Assembly (NCBI GenBank): GCA_963170055.1
Contig: CAUJGJ010000037.1
Location: 989,601-1,053,600, forward strand
Reading direction: 5' to 3'
Source: Halisarca cf. caerulea
Taxonomy: Eukaryota > Porifera > Demospongiae > Chondrillida > Halisarcidae
Length of the DNA: 64,000 nucleotides
In this document: positions 59,130 to 64,000 of the stretch, one piece after another
Layout: each line of letters starts with the position of its first letter
How positions within the stretch are numbered: position 1 is the stretch's first letter
The notes under the pieces: model-generated
What the model was told of the DNA's origin: nothing
Databases searched by the model: none
What the model saw: only the letters and a program-made list of their open reading frames with translations
Position numbers and translations under genes: made by a program

Positions 59130-60400
59130 CAATCAATCAATCAATCATTATTAATGTGCACACATGTACATCAGACATTAGGGTAGTGAGATACCCAATG
59201 AGGCACAAAGATAAAATAGAACCATAATTAAGTTAAATCAACTGAATCAAGCACACCACATTACACATAAGAGTTTAGCCATCTTGTGATCTCTGCAAGC
59301 TAGGTTCAAAATCACAGGAACTTTTACATCCGTGCACAAGTCATCAAAATCACTGTTCAGTTTACGAGCACGTGCAATAATGGGTTGACGTAGGTTAGAT
59401 CATACAGGGCAGCTCAACAACCAGTGGTGTACATCCTCAATCATACCATTAGCACACTCCCGGCAAACCCGATCCTCTCGTGCTACTCCCTGCCACCTGC
59501 CTGTCTCCACTTGTAAGTGAGCAGTGCCACCTCTCAGTTTCATGAGCATAGAGTGAGTGACCCTATCCTGCACTCTCCAGCATCTCTGGGTTAGGTCAAG
59601 ATTAAAGATTGTATTAAGCAGACTCAGCTTGGGTTTAGTTGCCATCTCTTGGTGCCATTCAGACATTATCTTCCTCTCAGCACAATTTCGTAGCATCCCT
59701 TGTAACTGTGAGCCATTGCAACTCCTCAAGTCTTGGCAATTAACTAGGGTTATTCCATCCAAATGCTATGAAGCAACCCTGTAGCTTTCTAATCCAACTG
59801 CCTCCATTCACTGATAGAGCATCCAAAGCTACTTTCTTTATGATGCGGTTCTCATAAACAGGGTGGGTCATCATTTTATGCCAAAACTTCATGCATCTAA
59901 CTCTAGCCTCCCAACACAGAGGAAGACAGTCCATCTCAACAAACAAGGATACTCTTGGGTGTGATCTAGCTACACCAAAGAACGATCTAAGAGATCTCAG
60001 TTGAAGCTGGTCCAAACACAAAAGAGATGTGTTGCAGCCCCACACCTCAGAACCATAAAAGGCCACAGATTGCACCATGCATTCAAATAGTTTCTTGAAG
60101 GATCGACCAGAAAGCATTCCAACCGAAGTTCGAACACGTTGAAGGAGTAGGTTTGCCCGCTCTCCTTCCAGCCTCCACTCTATCTACAACCATGTCATTC
60201 AAATCAAGAAACTCATTGACACAACACCCAAGATACTTATAGGAAGATACCAGAGGAATAACTTCACCATTGACGACAAATTTGTCTTGACATTGTTCAC
60301 ATGATCTATCCCTGAAGTGGATATTTGCGGACTTCTCCACATTCACCCGCATGTCCCACTTCTGATACCAGTCTTCTAGAACATGCAGGCTATATATTAT
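59130..60400 (-). mobile_element. dead non-LTR retrotransposon fragment (CR1/L2-like 3' part)
   Basis: Minus-strand pieces in three frames: MRVNVEKSANIHFRD and LVSSYKYLGCCVNEF (from about 60352); then FKKLFECMVQSVAFYGSEVW and LRSFFGVARSHPRVSLFVE (from about 60117); then CRECANGMIEDVHHWLLSCP (the C-x2-C-H-C motif, near 59400). Frameshifts near 60150 and 59755 separate them. The 3' end is a short (TTGA)n run (59131-59147), as in CR1/L2-type elements. It lies between the two convergent receptor kinases. Confidence 0.87.
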
Positions 60401-60553
60401 AATTCTCCATTATAATTTTAAGTAATAGCATAATAATATTTCCAAAACAGTGTAACACTTTATGTCCATGAAGTCCAATTAAGGGTTAATAATATATATA
60501 CAAAATACTTTCAATTACCAAAGTGCACACTTCATGCCAATATAACAGCAGCA

Positions 60554-64000
<3,447 letters not shown>

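Overview
This is a eukaryotic, animal-type window. Genes are split by short GT-AG introns, the ribosomal protein gene has a first coding exon holding only ATG, and (CA)n/(GT)n microsatellites and small inverted-repeat transposons fill introns. The gene set (IRE1, TEX2, ALYREF, Unkempt, RPL18, ASB-like) is metazoan. The very compact spacing, AT-rich sequence and clustered, divergent receptor tyrosine kinases suggest a demosponge. That placement is inferred from gene content only.

Layout. 1-6262: microsatellites, a duplicated leader and a six-exon coiled-coil gene (+). 6630-16155: a complete 24-exon IRE1/ERN1 gene (-) with luminal domain, membrane segment, kinase and KEN RNase. 16782-22667: a TEX2-like SMP-domain lipid-transfer gene (+) with a transposon-filled first intron. 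24730-27037: ALYREF/REF mRNA export adaptor (-), head-to-head (151 bp) with a VIT/VWA-domain gene (27189-30963, +). 31239-36685: Unkempt-like CCCH/RING protein in 15 exons (+). 36686-39662: repeat-rich spacer with a 32-bp tandem array split by a hAT-type MITE carrying a clear 8-bp target duplication. 39663-40550: single-exon ankyrin/SOCS-box gene (-). 40785-43473: RPL18 (-), head-to-head (208 bp) with a kinase-less membrane receptor (43682-52176, +). 52737-57186: a full receptor tyrosine kinase (+). 60554-64000: a second receptor tyrosine kinase (-), cut by the window edge. Three dead non-LTR retrotransposon fragments lie at about 44100-45700, 47772-49771 and 59130-60400. The middle one has a restriction-like endonuclease domain and sits between two (CA)n tracts.

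Functional links. IRE1 and TEX2 are both ER membrane proteins and share an upstream region of about 0.6 kb. ALYREF and the VWA gene share a promoter with a perfect NRF1-type palindrome. The three receptor genes look like relatives. The kinase-less one and its plus-strand neighbour share an extracellular module centred on an FQIWRP motif. All three carry Y-x-Y-V type juxtamembrane tyrosine motifs, and the two kinases share exon boundaries. Exon coordinates were read by hand from splice sites and reading-frame continuity; every multi-exon model below stays in frame.
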